Below are positions 1 to 10,026 of a stretch of 64,000 nt of DNA, piece by piece. A model generated the notes under the pieces. It was not told the DNA's origin. It saw nothing but the letters and a program-made list of their open reading frames with translations, and did no database searches. Both the position numbers and the translations under genes were made by a program. Numbering within the stretch: position 1 is the stretch's first letter; each line of letters begins with the position of its first letter. Source of the DNA: Gonocerus acuteangulatus (lineage: Eukaryota > Arthropoda > Insecta > Hemiptera > Coreidae); assembly GCA_946811695.1 (NCBI GenBank), contig OX328123.1, forward strand, positions 36,734,660 through 36,798,659. Direction: 5' to 3'.

Positions 1-812
1 GTTGAAACATTTTCTGCATGTTCTACTTTCATTAAAACTAATATGTTGAAATTTGTGTTACGTTTGGAGTTAAGGAAGGGTTAGAATAAAATATTTTATT
101 AACAGACATAAAAAGTTTTGGTAACTTTGTATACTTTCCTTAATATCTCGAAAAAGGTTGAGAATCTTGGTAAATGGAAGAATACCATTAGAAAGCTTAC
201 TAAATGCTCTACAAAAAAGGTTCTGATGAAAGTTTTGATTAGACGATATCAATCGAAGAAATAAGTGCTTAAAACTTTAAAGTAATTGATTTCGCTTATT
301 CGAACTGTTCTTTTTGTCTGTTTTTATTCCTTATAGTTATAGTTGGATAATGTATTTGATAATAAATCAGGTTAAGAAAAATAAGAAAAACAATTTAATC
401 TTAGAGATATGGATTTCCAAGATATAGCTTTTCAAATGCCTAGCGGGGTCCTTCCTAGGGCGGGGACCCATCCAGGTAAGATCGTAAATAAGACCTTTCT
501 AGAAAGTAAAGATGGAACTGTCAACTTTGGTCCTCCTTTGCCTCCCGGCACTTTCATTGCTGACGAAGGCGACCAATGAGTAGCCAAAACGTCCTAAATA
601 TAGATTTTTTTTACAAAAATTGTATTGAGGTTTCTTTAGCCGAATCCCAACCATTACATCTTTACTTATCACCTCGACGGCTAACTATCTAATCTTCATG
701 CTTTCTAGAAATGTGGACCCAAAATAATAACAGCTTCTATTTTAATCATTTTAAATGAGTCTAGATATAAGAACGGAACCGCGCTAAGATGATGCAGTTC
801 CTGCGAGTCGGA
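1..812 (-). mobile_element. F1-a: Helentron-like element, 5' portion, minus strand (cut by window edge)
   Basis: The right edge is the reverse complement of the F1 5' terminus (TCCGACTCGCAGGAACTGC followed by TTAGCGCGGTTCC) and ends at 812. The sequence from 1 to 450 matches the internal unit seen in F1-g, F1-h and F1-i, for example the stretch about 3' of 'ccaaacgtaac' and the 'cctaggaaggac' block also found near 45730. Its 3' end lies to the left of the window. It sits in what should be an upstream intron of the HP1-like gene. The element carries no recognisable protein. Confidence 0.75.
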
Positions 813-1099
813 CATTTTGCCTTGTGACCAATATGTCAGAATGGTACACTTTCTTAACATTGTTTCCCTCTGAAGTCACTCTAAAATTTCCTCAAAAGAA
901 AATGTAACTATTTTTGCTAAAATAAAAAATAATTTTGTGCAAAAATAAACTAGGGTAATTTTTTAATTGTCATCGCTTGTACAGTGGACCCATTGACTGT
1001 GGTTTAAAATGTTTTTTGTTTACATATAAATAAATTAACAAAAATATGACTTAGCACCATCTTCTGTGGTCCAACTTTATTTTGAGTTTTAATCTGCAG
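813..1099. other. AT-rich intron sequence upstream of the HP1-like exon
   Basis: I see no coding or repeat family here. It ends in a pyrimidine-containing stretch and 'ctgcag', which is used as the splice acceptor for the exon starting at 1100. Confidence 0.5.
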
Positions 1100-1254
1100 G
1101 CTACTAGGAAACCAGTAAACTATAAAGAAGTTGAAGTGGATGAAAATAAAGAAAGAAGAAATGCAGATTTTGAGACCGATCCAGGTAAAGAAGCGGAGAA
1201 AATAGTTGGAGCGTCCTACAATGCAGCTGGGGATAGATTTTTCGTCGTCAAGTG
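1100..1254 (+). CDS. HP1-like protein, exon with hinge and first half of chromo shadow domain
   Basis: HP1 (chromobox) proteins bind methylated H3K9 through a chromodomain and dimerise through a chromo shadow domain. This exon starts after 'aatctgcag' in phase 0. It encodes an acidic, lysine-rich linker, then EAEKIVGAS, then FFVVKW, which corresponds to the opening strands of the shadow domain (family pattern: EKIIGAT, then LMFLMKWK). It ends at TG|GTATAA after two bases of a Trp codon. The exon at 10027 starts with G and completes Trp, giving KWKNNAQADLVP across the junction, as expected for the family. The chromodomain exon is not in the window and should lie upstream. No stop or frameshift is visible. 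The reading frame of this exon also stays open for four codons into the intron; the splice reading is preferred because the domain then continues perfectly. Confidence 0.85.
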
Positions 1255-1263
1255 GTATAAAAA

Positions 1264-1267
<4 letters not shown>

Positions 1268-1297
<30 letters not shown>
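1268..1297 (+). repeat. (CT)n microsatellite
   Basis: About 14-15 CT units follow the exon. A second, longer CT tract lies at 2776-2830, on the other side of the minus-strand LINE remnant. The two probably represent the duplicated or expanded target of that LINE. Confidence 0.8.
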
Positions 1298-1299
<2 letters not shown>

Positions 1300-1300
<1 letters not shown>

Positions 1301-2771
1301 CTTTTTTTTATTTTTTTTATTTTTGTTCTTCTCTCCCCCCGCTGTGTCTTAGGCTGCCCTATACCAGCGGTTCTTCCAATTTGTATTCATTTAAATTTAG
1401 AATTCTGCCATCAGGGTATCCAGTAGCTGTAAGAACCCGCTAGATAGCCGTTACAGCAACCTTTGATTTCCCTCCCAGCCTGTTTGCTGGATGTTTTGCT
1501 CTTGCCAAATCAATCAACGGACGCCTGCAATTGAGACCCCACTGCCTCTGTTCAGTGAGGTCCCAATGATATCCTACTTAATAATACTATTTAATTGATT
1601 TAATATTTACAGAATTTGGTATTTCTTATATTTTAATATCTAATACTTATATAAGAAAATTGTCAAATTTATGTACATTTTTTTTATGTATACATATATT
1701 TTATTTTTTTTTTTATATATACATTATATTCTAATTTATGTTCTTAAATTACTAATATTCTCATTGGAAACTTCCCACCTTATGCTATCCAGTTCTTTGC
1801 TTCGAAGACTGCCCCGGCGAAAGCCTTAAATGCATTGAAGATTTCTTCGGATTCCAAGAATTGACTAAAACTTGTCGGTGGCCATTCAAGTATAGAGAAT
1901 TCTCCCGCGAGCTGAAGCCTTCTTCTGGCGTTATTTGGGCACTCAAGGATGATAGTTCTACAGTTTCTGTAGCTCCGCATCTGCAGTTAGGATTATCCCG
2001 GATCTTCAAGTAGTGCAGTCTATGATTAATGTCACCGTGGCCTGATAGCAATTGTGCTGTGTAGAAGTCTAACTCCAGCCAATTCATGTCTAATCTTTTC
2101 CTGACATCTGGGATGAATCTGTATGTGGTCCTACCTTTAGATGAATTTTGCCACCGGTCCTGCCATTGAGATACAGCCGTGTTGTACAAAATTGGTTTCG
2201 CTTCTGCAAACCTGGTCGTTCCGATATTGAAGACACTTGTGCCAACCCTTGCTGGAATACCTCTTGGTATGTTATACCTCGCAACGTTTATTCCAAGTTC
2301 TAAATCGATCGGCAACTGTCCTGCCAGAACCTGTAGTGCGTCAGTAAACACTGTCTATTTATTTAAATTTTAACGTCCATTTATTATTAACTACGAATTT
2401 TAGGACGGGTTATCTATAGGTTACCACCCTTTTCTAGCCAGGATAGGGGTGATGCCTTTTCTTTTTTCGAAAGAAAAGCCACCGCCCCTAGTGGGAATCG
2501 AACCGACGACCTTTGGCACGGAGTGTTAAGAGCTCACGCCTTAACCCTCACGGCTACCGGGTCTCCAATAGACACTGTCTTGTAGTTCCTAGTTAACATG
2601 AGGAGTGCTTTCCTTTGGGTCTGAATAAGCATTGCAGTCTGTGCCTTATTTAATTTGGGAAACCAGGCAGGAGCTGCGTATGTCACAAGAGGGAGATAAA
2701 GAGCCTTGTATAGGATCAGCCGGTTCTTTCCGTTTAGTCCCCATGTGTTCCTGGCTATAGATGCAAGGCAC

Positions 2772-2776
<5 letters not shown>
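1300..2776 (-). pseudogene. 3' end of an R1/I-group non-LTR retrotransposon (5'-truncated, split by a SINE)
   Basis: Read on the minus strand, 2776-2581 encodes the region after the RT domain (LILYKALYLPLVTYAAPAW). After a SINE, 2347-1990 continues with DALQVLAGQLPIDLELG and LDFYTAQLLSGHG, then a cysteine cluster CRCGATETVE. A frameshift near 1985 moves the frame to 1980-1780 (ECPNNARRR... to a stop). The cysteine-histidine cluster at the C-terminus and the 'tGhG' segment are typical of R1-like ORF2 proteins. A 3'UTR follows to about 1330 and ends in an A-rich tail (T-rich on +). The endonuclease and RT cores are missing, so the copy is dead. Insertion into a CT tract is inferred from CT runs on both sides. 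Confidence 0.75.
2357..2571 (-). mobile_element. tRNA-derived SINE (family 3) inside the LINE remnant
   Basis: A 9-bp direct repeat ACACTGTCT flanks it (2348-2356 and 2572-2580). On the minus strand it begins with a tRNA-like head (GGAGACCCGGTAGCCGTGAG), has an internal B box-like GGTTCGATTCC, and ends in an A/T-rich tail. It interrupts the LINE coding sequence, so it is younger than the LINE. A true tRNA gene is unlikely because of the tail, the target duplication and the poor cloverleaf ends. Confidence 0.75.
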
Positions 2777-2833
<57 letters not shown>

Positions 2834-3242
2834 CCCCCCTCTCCCCCCCGGGAGAATGCTATTACTATATTTTATGTTCAAATTTTTTTTCAAGGCAAAA
2901 GGTCAACAAATAAAACACTTCACTAGATAGTTTCACTAAGTCTCTATTTCTTGCGTTCGTGTTTGGTGCCTCTTCATGGGAACACCTAAACAAATAAAAA
3001 ACTACAGCCTTAACTTGAGGAGGAGGACCTTCTGCCTATAACCATAATTTATTGATTTAAATAAAGGGTCAGTTAAGTAATAATTATACTTTTTATGTTA
3101 TTTTCCAAATTACGAATAAAATTACAAAAAACATTTCCGATGAAGATTTTCAATTTCATTCTTTAAAATATAACAAAAATTGGGGATTTATTAGGGAAAA
3201 TATCATTTCAAGGTTTTTTATATTTTACTCGTTTATTACCAG
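2834..3242. other. Unassigned intron DNA
   Basis: AT-rich sequence with no coding frame or repeat that I recognise. It ends in ATTACCAG (3235-3242), the left target duplication of the hAT element. Confidence 0.5.
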
Positions 3243-3370
3243 CAGAGTTAGGCAATATTTGAAATAATTATTTTAAAAATGTATTTCAAATATTATTTGA
3301 AATAAAAATTTCGGAAAAGTATTTCTTATTTGAAATAGTTTATTTTGTATGTAGTATTTTGATCTACTTC

Positions 3371-4658
3371 AGCACAGGAAAACCACGAAAACACCCAAGT
3401 CAGACGAAAAAGACTCAGGAAGAAAACATCGTCAACGTTATCGCCGAAAGCAAAACACTTAAGGGAATCAACAATTAGCAAAGAACATGCTAATCCTTTA
3501 CCTGCATCTACAAACAGCCGTGCACAAATCCGTCCAGCAGAAAATAAACCCCCTAATATTTATTTAAGAAAAATAAAAGATTTCAAAGCCCTTGCCACGA
3601 AGCTGAAAAACGTTGCCGATAAAGATTTTAAATGCCGAGCTCGCTTTAACGATATTGTCATCAGCTCAGAAAATAGTGATGCTTATCGAAAAATTACAAA
3701 ATTTCTGAACTCGATTGAAGCTGATTTTCACTGTTATCAGCTGCCCGAAGAGAAATCCTATCGTGTGGTTATTCGAAACCTTCACTATTCAACTCCAATA
3801 GAAGACATAAAGAAAGAGCTTACAGAACTCGGATACAGCGTGAAGAGAGTCACAAATGTGTTACATCCCATCACTAAAGCACACCTTCCCCTTTTCTTCG
3901 TAGATCTCGAAAAGACGGAAAAAAGCCGCGAAATATTTAAAGAAGAATTTCTCCTGTACACGAAGATCAAAGTCGAAGAGCCTCGTCGCCGGAAAGGTCT
4001 GACCCAGTGTTACAAATGCCAGGAATACAACCACACACAGGGATACTGTAGCCACGCTCCTAAATGTGTGAAATGCGGCGAACAGCACAACTCAAAGGAC
4101 TGCACTAAATCTGCAGAACTACCGGCTTCCTGTGCGAACTGTGGCGAAAATCACCCTGCCAACTACCGAGGATGTCAGGTCTACAGAACTCTCTGCGCAC
4201 TGAAGTCACACAGAGAGCGCTCAAGATCCAGAGTGACCAACCCACACCAGACGTCAACCACAGAGACTACCCGGAGAGATGCTTCAGGTCATCGCCCTCC
4301 ACAACAGCATCAACCATCGAAGTCAACGCTGTCTCCAGTCCATCGGCCAAATGTTTCGTACGCCTCTCTTCTCTCTTCAACCTCCAAACAACCACAAAAC
4401 AAATCCTTTCCAACCCTTCAAAAGGAAAAACCATTATCCACACCTTCTATTCCCACTTTTATCCAACCCTCAACCTCCCAGATAAATGATTTCTCTAAAA
4501 ACGTTGAACAAACTCCCAAGACACCTAATCCTCCAAAATCACAAGACCCATTCACCATGATGTCCGCATTCCTCAACAAACTAGAAACCTTGTTAACCCC
4601 ACTTATTTCCCTTATGACTTCCCTTATAACCGACCTTCTCCCCAAACTACTTAAATGA
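3371..4658 (+). CDS. Jockey ORF1: gag-like nucleic-acid binding protein (5' end missing)
   Basis: The frame is open from the insertion point to the stop at 4656-4658 with no in-frame ATG near the start; the true N-terminus was probably lost by 5' truncation. After a basic region there is an RRM-like part (YRVVIRNLHYSTP, DIKKELTELGY), then three cysteine knuckles: CYKCQEYNHTQGYC, CVKCGEQHNSKDC and CANCGENHPANYRGC. This arrangement is standard for Jockey-clade ORF1. The C-terminal third is rich in Pro, Ser and Thr. The protein packages element RNA and is made just upstream of ORF2, probably coupled by the 4-base overlap. Confidence 0.88.
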
Positions 4659-7342
4659 TCCCACCCACTGCTCCTCTTACCATACTTCTATGGAATGCAA
4701 ACGGACTTACAACAAGACGACTTGAACTGGAACTTCTACTCACAGAAAAGGACATCGACATTGCACTGATAACGGAAACACACTTACTCAACAAACACCA
4801 TTTTTCAGTCCCAGGATACGTATCTTACAGGGCCGATCACCCAACTGTAGCCCACAACGGAGCAGCTGTACTTGTGAAGAACACAGTGGCTCATTTTCTT
4901 CACTCCACAATCTCGACAGACAATTTTCAGGTAAGTTCAATATCCCTTTCCCTTTCCTCTCAGAATTTCATAGTATCGGCTGCATATTTTTCCCCTAATA
5001 GTACCATCCACCATCCTGAATTCCTCTCACTATTCAGATCCTTTGGTCCTCGCTTCCTTATAGGGGCTGATTTTAATGCAAAACATCCCAGATGGGGAAG
5101 CCGTCTCACAAACTCCCGTGGCAGAATCCTATACGACATCCTTCAATCCCAAAACTACGAATCCATTTCCACAAACTCTCCCACCTACTGGCCTACAGAT
5201 CTCTCTCGAACTCCAGACTTGGTCGATTTCTTCATCGCTTCTTGCCTAGGAAGTATATCCTATTCAGTGCAGTCACTGCTTGATCTATCCTCCGATCACT
5301 CAGCCATTCTCCTTAAGCTAGATACCGTTCCTCAACCTCGTGCCCAGTATCCTAGTCTCATCCAAGGTCCTATCAACTGGGAATTATTTCAAGAAATCCT
5401 CGCCGCTTCCATAGACCTCACTATCCCTCTCAAAACCCCCTCAGATGTCGACACTGCTGTTCTTACGTTTACAAAGCTCATACAGGACAGTGTCTCAAAA
5501 TCATGTAGACTAAGAACACACCTTCCTTTCAATCCCAAACCTCAGCTTCCAGCTCACATCCAGAACCTCCTTACCGCCAAGCGCCGAGCAAGAGCTCTCT
5601 GGCAGAGAACCCGCTATCCCTCTCACCGTACCTCGTTCAACAGACTCTGTCGAAATTTAAAACAGGCTCTTTCCGAACATCGATCAAAATCCTTCAATGA
5701 TTATCTTCAAACCCTATCCACACAAGATAATTCCCTTTGGACCGCTACCCGTAAAATCCTAAAATTCCATACCGTTCCACATCCTCTCCAACGCAGTGAC
5801 GGCAGCTGGGCAAGGAGCGATGAAGATAAGGCCGACGTTTTTGCCGCACACCTCGAATCCACTTTTTCTCCGCACCCAAATACTAATTCTATCCACGACC
5901 AGCTGGTGCACGATTACCTTGATCACCCTCTTCCCCTCTCCCCTCCTCCCAAAGCTTTTCATCCTGCAGATGTAAAATACATCATTAAGCATCTCCCCAG
6001 GAAATCCCCTGGGTATGACCTCATTACATCCCTCATCCTAAAAAACCTACCCCAGAAAGCGATAATCTTCCTTACCTACATCTTCAATTCAATCCTAAGA
6101 ACTACTCACTTCCCCAAACCATGGAAACACTCCATAATAATTCTTATCCCAAAACCCCAAAAACCTCCAAATACACCATCCTCTTATCGCCCTATAAGCT
6201 TACTCCCAATCATGTCCAAAGTTTTTGAAAAACTTTTTCTGAAGAGAATCCTTCCCATCGTTACATCCTCGAATTCCATTCCTGACCACCAGTTCGGTTT
6301 CCGCTCCCGGCACTCCACTATTCAACAATGCTTTAGCGTTGTTGACACAATATCCTACGCGCTTGAATGTAAAAACTACTGTACGAGTGCCTTCCTCGAC
6401 GTCGCCCAAGCGTTCGATCGGGTTTGGCACCCGGGGTTGTTATACAAAGTAAAGCGTATTTTACCTCACACATATTACCTCATCCTTCAATCCTACCTCT
6501 CGAATCGTTCCTTTCAAGCAAGGTCTGGTACTACCTTGTCCTCCTCTCGACCCATATCCTCAGGCGTCCCACAAGGCAGCATCCTAGGTCCTGTCCTTTA
6601 CCTCCTGTACACGGCAGATATCCCCACCCATCCAACTACACACATTACGACCTACGCCGATGATACAGCCATCTTTTCCTCTTCATCTGATCCCACTACA
6701 GCTTCCCAACAATTGCAGGAGCACCTTGAGTCTGTCGAGAAATGGTGCAACTTGTGGAAAATTAAAGTGAACCCAGAAAAGTGCTTCCATGTTACATTTA
6801 CACTTAATAGGAGCGCCTGCCCTCCTGTATTCGTTTGCAGCAGTCAACTTCCAACATCAAATGAGGTACGTTACCTGGGACTCCTACTAGACAGCAGACT
6901 CACATGGAACCCACACACACGACTGAAAAGACAAGAGCTAAACAGGAGATATGGACTCCTACGACGACTACTTGGACCTGCTTCAAAGCTTACGACACAA
7001 AACAAACTCACAATTTACAAAACTATAATTAGACCTATCTGGACTTACGGACTTGAATTATGGGGAACAGCGAAAAACTCAAACATACAACGAATACAAG
7101 CATTCCAATCCAAAGTCCTTCGTAGAATAGTTAATGCTCCCTTTTATGTCTCCAACAAAACCCTACACAACGACCTTAATATTCCTTTCGTAAACGATCT
7201 CGCCAAATCCCGATTCCTAACCTTTCATTCCAAGTTGTCATCCCACCCAAATCCTAGAGGTCAATCCCTTTCCACCCAGACCCATCCTAAAAACCTCCCC
7301 AGGAGGCTTAAGAGACTTTGGCCCCGTGACCAGCTAAACTAA
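4655..7342 (+). CDS. Jockey ORF2: endonuclease-reverse transcriptase, intact
   Basis: It encodes 895 residues, close to the usual Jockey ORF2 length. The N-terminal 230 residues form an exonuclease-endonuclease-phosphatase domain: LLWNANGL near residue 10, ITETH near 40, LIGADFNAKHPRWGS near 145 and SSDHSAIL near 210. The RT domain (about residues 455-720) has SSYRPISLLP, FGFRSRHST, FLDVAQAFDRVWH, GVPQGSILGP and the catalytic YADD. The protein ends shortly after the thumb, without RNase H, as in Jockey. It starts at ATG 4655, overlapping the ORF1 stop. No stop or frameshift is visible, so this copy could supply active enzyme if transcribed. Confidence 0.95.
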   Translation: MIPPTAPLTILLWNANGLTTRRLELELLLTEKDIDIALITETHLLNKHHFSVPGYVSYRADHPTVAHNGAAVLVKNTVAHFLHSTISTDNFQVSSISLSLSSQNFIVSAAYFSPNSTIHHPEFLSLFRSFGPRFLIGADFNAKHPRWGSRLTNSRGRILYDILQSQNYESISTNSPTYWPTDLSRTPDLVDFFIASCLGSISYSVQSLLDLSSDHSAILLKLDTVPQPRAQYPSLIQGPINWELFQEILAASIDLTIPLKTPSDVDTAVLTFTKLIQDSVSKSCRLRTHLPFNPKPQLPAHIQNLLTAKRRARALWQRTRYPSHRTSFNRLCRNLKQALSEHRSKSFNDYLQTLSTQDNSLWTATRKILKFHTVPHPLQRSDGSWARSDEDKADVFAAHLESTFSPHPNTNSIHDQLVHDYLDHPLPLSPPPKAFHPADVKYIIKHLPRKSPGYDLITSLILKNLPQKAIIFLTYIFNSILRTTHFPKPWKHSIIILIPKPQKPPNTPSSYRPISLLPIMSKVFEKLFLKRILPIVTSSNSIPDHQFGFRSRHSTIQQCFSVVDTISYALECKNYCTSAFLDVAQAFDRVWHPGLLYKVKRILPHTYYLILQSYLSNRSFQARSGTTLSSSRPISSGVPQGSILGPVLYLLYTADIPTHPTTHITTYADDTAIFSSSSDPTTASQQLQEHLESVEKWCNLWKIKVNPEKCFHVTFTLNRSACPPVFVCSSQLPTSNEVRYLGLLLDSRLTWNPHTRLKRQELNRRYGLLRRLLGPASKLTTQNKLTIYKTIIRPIWTYGLELWGTAKNSNIQRIQAFQSKVLRRIVNAPFYVSNKTLHNDLNIPFVNDLAKSRFLTFHSKLSSHPNPRGQSLSTQTHPKNLPRRLKRLWPRDQLN

Positions 7343-7504
7343 CAGCGGTTAAAGACACCAAAAATAAATATTAAGATATAATAGGAAGTGTCGATAATGT
7401 TTGGCTCCTTCCATATTCTGTTCTACACTGATATGTATTCATTTACCAGCACAATTAATTATTGTATTTTATTGTACAGATTTTAAATAAACATGTATTC
7501 AGAG

Positions 7505-7541
<37 letters not shown>

Positions 7542-7994
7542 TTTTGAAATAAAATAATGCATGTATTTTGCTGTATTTCAAATACATTATTTCAAATAAT
7601 CACCAAAATAATATTTTACAGAGAGGCATGATATTTGAAATAATTTGAAATAAATAAAATTATTTCAAATAATTAAAAGTATTTCAAATAATAATTTCAT
7701 TTGAAATAATTATGTAATTTGAAATAATTATTTAATTTGGAATAATTATTTAATTTAAAATAATTATTTTAAGTATTTATTTTGAAATAATTATTTTAAA
7801 CAGACATTTAAATGTTACTTTTGGGGTCTATTGGAAATAATTATTTCATAAGTATAAATGAAATAATTATTTTAAGAAATTCTCTGAAAAATTATTTTAA
7901 GAGAGTGTGAAATAATTGTTTGGTAGGTTTTAAGTGCTAATTAAAATTATCTCTCACTCTGTTGATATCGTTTTAATACATACACATTACTGAA

Positions 7995-8030
7995 CAGAGT
8001 TGGGCATCAATCAATTAATTTCTCAATCAT
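7995..8030 (+). mobile_element. hAT-type terminus (CAGAGTTGGGCA), partner end not found
   Basis: CAGAGTTGGGCA at 7995 is followed by TAATT/ATTAA-rich DNA, a common hAT terminal layout. I could not find a matching right end or 8-bp duplication between here and 8950, so this may be a truncated element or a piece of a related one nested in hAT-1. Confidence 0.45.
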
Positions 8031-8339
8031 AAGATCAAACAATTAACCTTTTAATTGCGATTAATTTTTTAAAAGACGGATACAATCTACTCGCTATTAA
8101 CTCCGTTAATTTCCGTTTGCAATTAATTTAGTCGTGATTCCACATCTTGATATTGTAAGTGATTTAATCGTGATTAATTCAATTGCATTTAACCATTCAT
8201 TTGTTGAAGGAGGTAATAGGAGAGATATTGATTAAGGGACACGAATGTAAAAAGAGTGTCCCAGCAGTAATGGTGCGGGACTAGAAGTTTACCTGACGAG
8301 ACCGAAAATAATCCATTTAAGCAGGGGATAGTGTAGATG

Positions 8340-8645
8340 GAGTGTAGTAGTGTCTGTGAGTGACCGGCTATGAGTCGACCAGAAGTGAGCCAGAGTAACC
8401 CAAGTGTGATTGGAAGTTAACTAGAGTAAAGCCGAAGTGGACTTCTAATGCTCCTGGAAGATGCCCAGAGCTGACCGGAAGTGGACCTGCCTAAAGTGGA
8501 AGTGGGCCAGAGTAGCCCAAGATTAGTCTGAAGTCAACCGGAAATGGCAATATATGATCGGAAGTGGTCAAAGTTGATAGAATATGACCGGAAGAGCACA
8601 AATAGTGGACAGGAGGTGAACTTCCAGTCCACCTCCTGTCCACTT
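8340..8645 (+). repeat. Degenerate minisatellite with recurring CCGGAAGTG / GAAGTGG core
   Basis: Short variants such as ACCGGAAGTGGAC, TCGGAAGTGGTC and CCAGAAGTGAGCC recur every 15-30 bases. The block ends in an inverted repeat, GTGGACAGGAGGTG (about 8612) and CACCTCCTGTCCAC (about 8630). The core equals the ETS-factor consensus CCGGAAGT. Whether it binds anything is unknown. Confidence 0.6.
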
Positions 8646-8664
8646 CCAAATTTTCTTTACTTTA

Positions 8665-8667
<3 letters not shown>

Positions 8668-8700
<33 letters not shown>
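8668..8700 (+). repeat. (TA)n microsatellite
   Basis: TA tract at the 3' tail of the minus-strand SINE. On the minus strand the SINE ends GTAAAA then (TA)n, so the tract may be the grown-out tail. Confidence 0.85.
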
Positions 8701-8703
<3 letters not shown>

Positions 8704-8860
8704 ACGGCGCTTCGACCATTAGCGCGAACATCCAGGGTGGAGCGAGGAATTTTCCCAATGAGCCGTTGAATGAGAAAATTCCTGCCCCCGGTGGGGTTCG
8801 AACCCACCATCTCCCGCTTATGAATCTAAGGCGCTAGCCCCTAGACTATGGGGAGACCCC
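8701..8860 (-). mobile_element. tRNA-derived SINE (family 2, copy a)
   Basis: On the minus strand it starts GGGTCTCCCCATAGTCTAGG (A-box region) and has GGTGGGTTCGAACCCCACC (B box with perfect T-arm). A body of about 80 bp shared with the copy at 38494-38686 follows. The head folds like a tRNA, but the fixed 3' body and the A/TA tail mark it as a SINE. It lies inside hAT-1. Confidence 0.8.
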
Positions 8861-8949
8861 TCTATCATGTTATAGTTTTGTTTGTCCTTTAAAAGAAAGA
8901 ACTGACTGTGCACACCTAACTATCCAAAGGACGGTTGCACATATATCTT

Positions 8950-9290
8950 CAATACAAGTAAATTTATTTAAAATACAATTATTTCAAATAAAATTATCTC
9001 AAATAAATTATTTTGAAATAATTGTATTTCAAATAAATTATCTTGAAATAATTGTATTTCAAATAAATTATCTTGAAATAATTGTATTTCAAATACATTA
9101 TCTTGAAATAATTGTATTTCAAATACATTATCTTGAAATAATTGTATTTCAAAAAGTTATTTTAAAATAATTGTATTTCAAATAATAATATTTGAAATAA
9201 ATGTATTTGAAATAATTCTTTGAAAATACTTTTCTTTGAAATAATATTTCAAATACATTATTTTGTATTTTTATTTCAAATACATTTTGC
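8950..9290 (+). repeat. 30-bp tandem repeat inside hAT-1
   Basis: The unit 'tatttcaaataaattatctt' plus 10 bases repeats about six times near 9000-9170. It is flanked by looser ATTTGAAATAA palindromes, also seen at 3255-3350 and 7540-7900. These are sub-terminal repeats of hAT-1. Confidence 0.8.
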
Positions 9291-9307
9291 CCAACTCTGA
9301 TTACCAG

Positions 9308-9535
9308 TATATATTTTAATATAACAAAAGCTTAATAAAGTGGATTTTAAAGCAACATATTCAAACTATAAAAAAAAGTCTTCTTAGCGGAAAGTGGAAC
9401 TACATCTTCTTGGCGTGTTTCCATAGCGTTCTTATGCTCAGTCTCTTTTGGAAAGCTTCGAGTAGATATATAGGGTGCATCAGAAAGTCCGTGCTTTGAA
9501 AATGGTTTAGTTTGATTTCCCAAATGAAAACCTTT

Positions 9536-9582
<47 letters not shown>

Positions 9583-10026
9583 TTTTGTTTATCGGCTAAA
9601 AAGTGCCTCAAAATTTAAGTTTACCAAAGCATTACACTGAAATATAAATTTATAATTAGCCAAATATATTTTTCCTCTAATCTCCAAGCTTTTCTGAACA
9701 TTTTGGTGAAAAAATTATTGTTTCGTGTTAAATATTATAGAAGTTATGGATTTTTTTTATGGACACCAAAAGTGACAGCCCCAGAACCACCATTTTAACC
9801 ATATTTTGCCAAATTTCGAAAATTCATAACGTAAAAACGGGTCAAGATTATTTCTTAAAACTTGGTATGGGTTATTAGGATGGTCAAATAAGCAAATAAA
9901 AAAATTGTCAGCAAAATCTGAGGACTTGAGTGACATACCTGGTTGAACTGGCATGGAATGACCCAGATGTCTTAGTTATTTATTTTTTCAATACAGATAA
10001 TACTATGTTAATGTTTTTGTCTGCAG
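9308..10026 (+). other. Rest of the HP1-like intron
   Basis: AT-rich DNA with a (TA)n tract at 9537-9577. A possible element end (AGGGTGCATCAGAAAGTCC) lies at about 9473, with no partner found. It ends in the polypyrimidine/CAG acceptor at 10026. Confidence 0.5.

Larger units (their letters stand above)
3363..7537 (+). mobile_element. Jockey-clade non-LTR retrotransposon, nearly complete
   Basis: It is bounded by the duplication AGTATTTTGA (3353-3362 and 7538-7547). It ends in a 34-base A run (7505-7538) about 15 bases after an AATAAA (7486). It has two ORFs overlapping as ATGA at 4655-4658. The ORF1 frame is open right from the 5' target site without an ATG, so the element is probably truncated at the 5' end inside ORF1 or its leader. 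Both enzymatic domains of ORF2 look intact. It lies in the same orientation as the HP1-like gene, inside its intron. Confidence 0.93.
3243..9299. mobile_element. hAT-1: non-autonomous hAT-type element, expanded by later insertions
   Basis: The termini are CAGAGTTAGGCAA (left) and its near complement TTGCCCAACTCTG (right, ending 9299), a typical hAT terminal pattern. They are flanked by perfect 8-bp duplications ATTACCAG at 3235-3242 and 9300-9307, the size expected for hAT. The inside consists of ATTTGAAATAA-type palindromic repeats near both ends. The Jockey LINE at 3363 carries its own 10-bp duplication, and a SINE sits at 8701. A second hAT-like terminus occurs at 7995. No transposase is present. 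Confidence 0.85.
1255..10026 (+). other. 8.8-kb intron of the HP1-like gene, loaded with transposable elements
   Basis: The donor GTATAA at 1255 and the acceptor 'tttttgtctgcag' ending at 10026 bound an intron that interrupts a Trp codon in the chromo shadow domain. Its content, left to right, is: (CT)n, R1-like LINE tail, SINE, a hAT element (3243-9299) with a Jockey LINE and a SINE inside, and 700 bp of unassigned DNA. All large insertions carry their own target duplications, so the original intron was probably only a few hundred to about 1000 bp. Confidence 0.8.

Noticed and set aside
70..252. Frames of about 60-67 residues with NQNFHQNLFCRAFSKLSNG or HAENVSTESHDSKYPNQK (also near 39175, 39395, 40053, 40273 and 46174)
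   Set aside because: They recur only because F1 internal units are repeated. They lie in both orientations of a non-coding element and show no domain.
2534..2930. Frames with RERERE or SLSLSL
   Set aside because: They are translations of the (CT)n tract; only the flanking LINE-derived part on the minus strand is meaningful.
8701..8860. tRNA gene (also at 2357, 35763, 38494 and 43719)
   Set aside because: A and B boxes are present, but fixed 3' bodies, tails, target duplications and repeated copies show SINEs.
8950..9290. CRISPR-like direct repeats
   Set aside because: The repeats are contiguous without spacers and lie in a eukaryotic hAT element.
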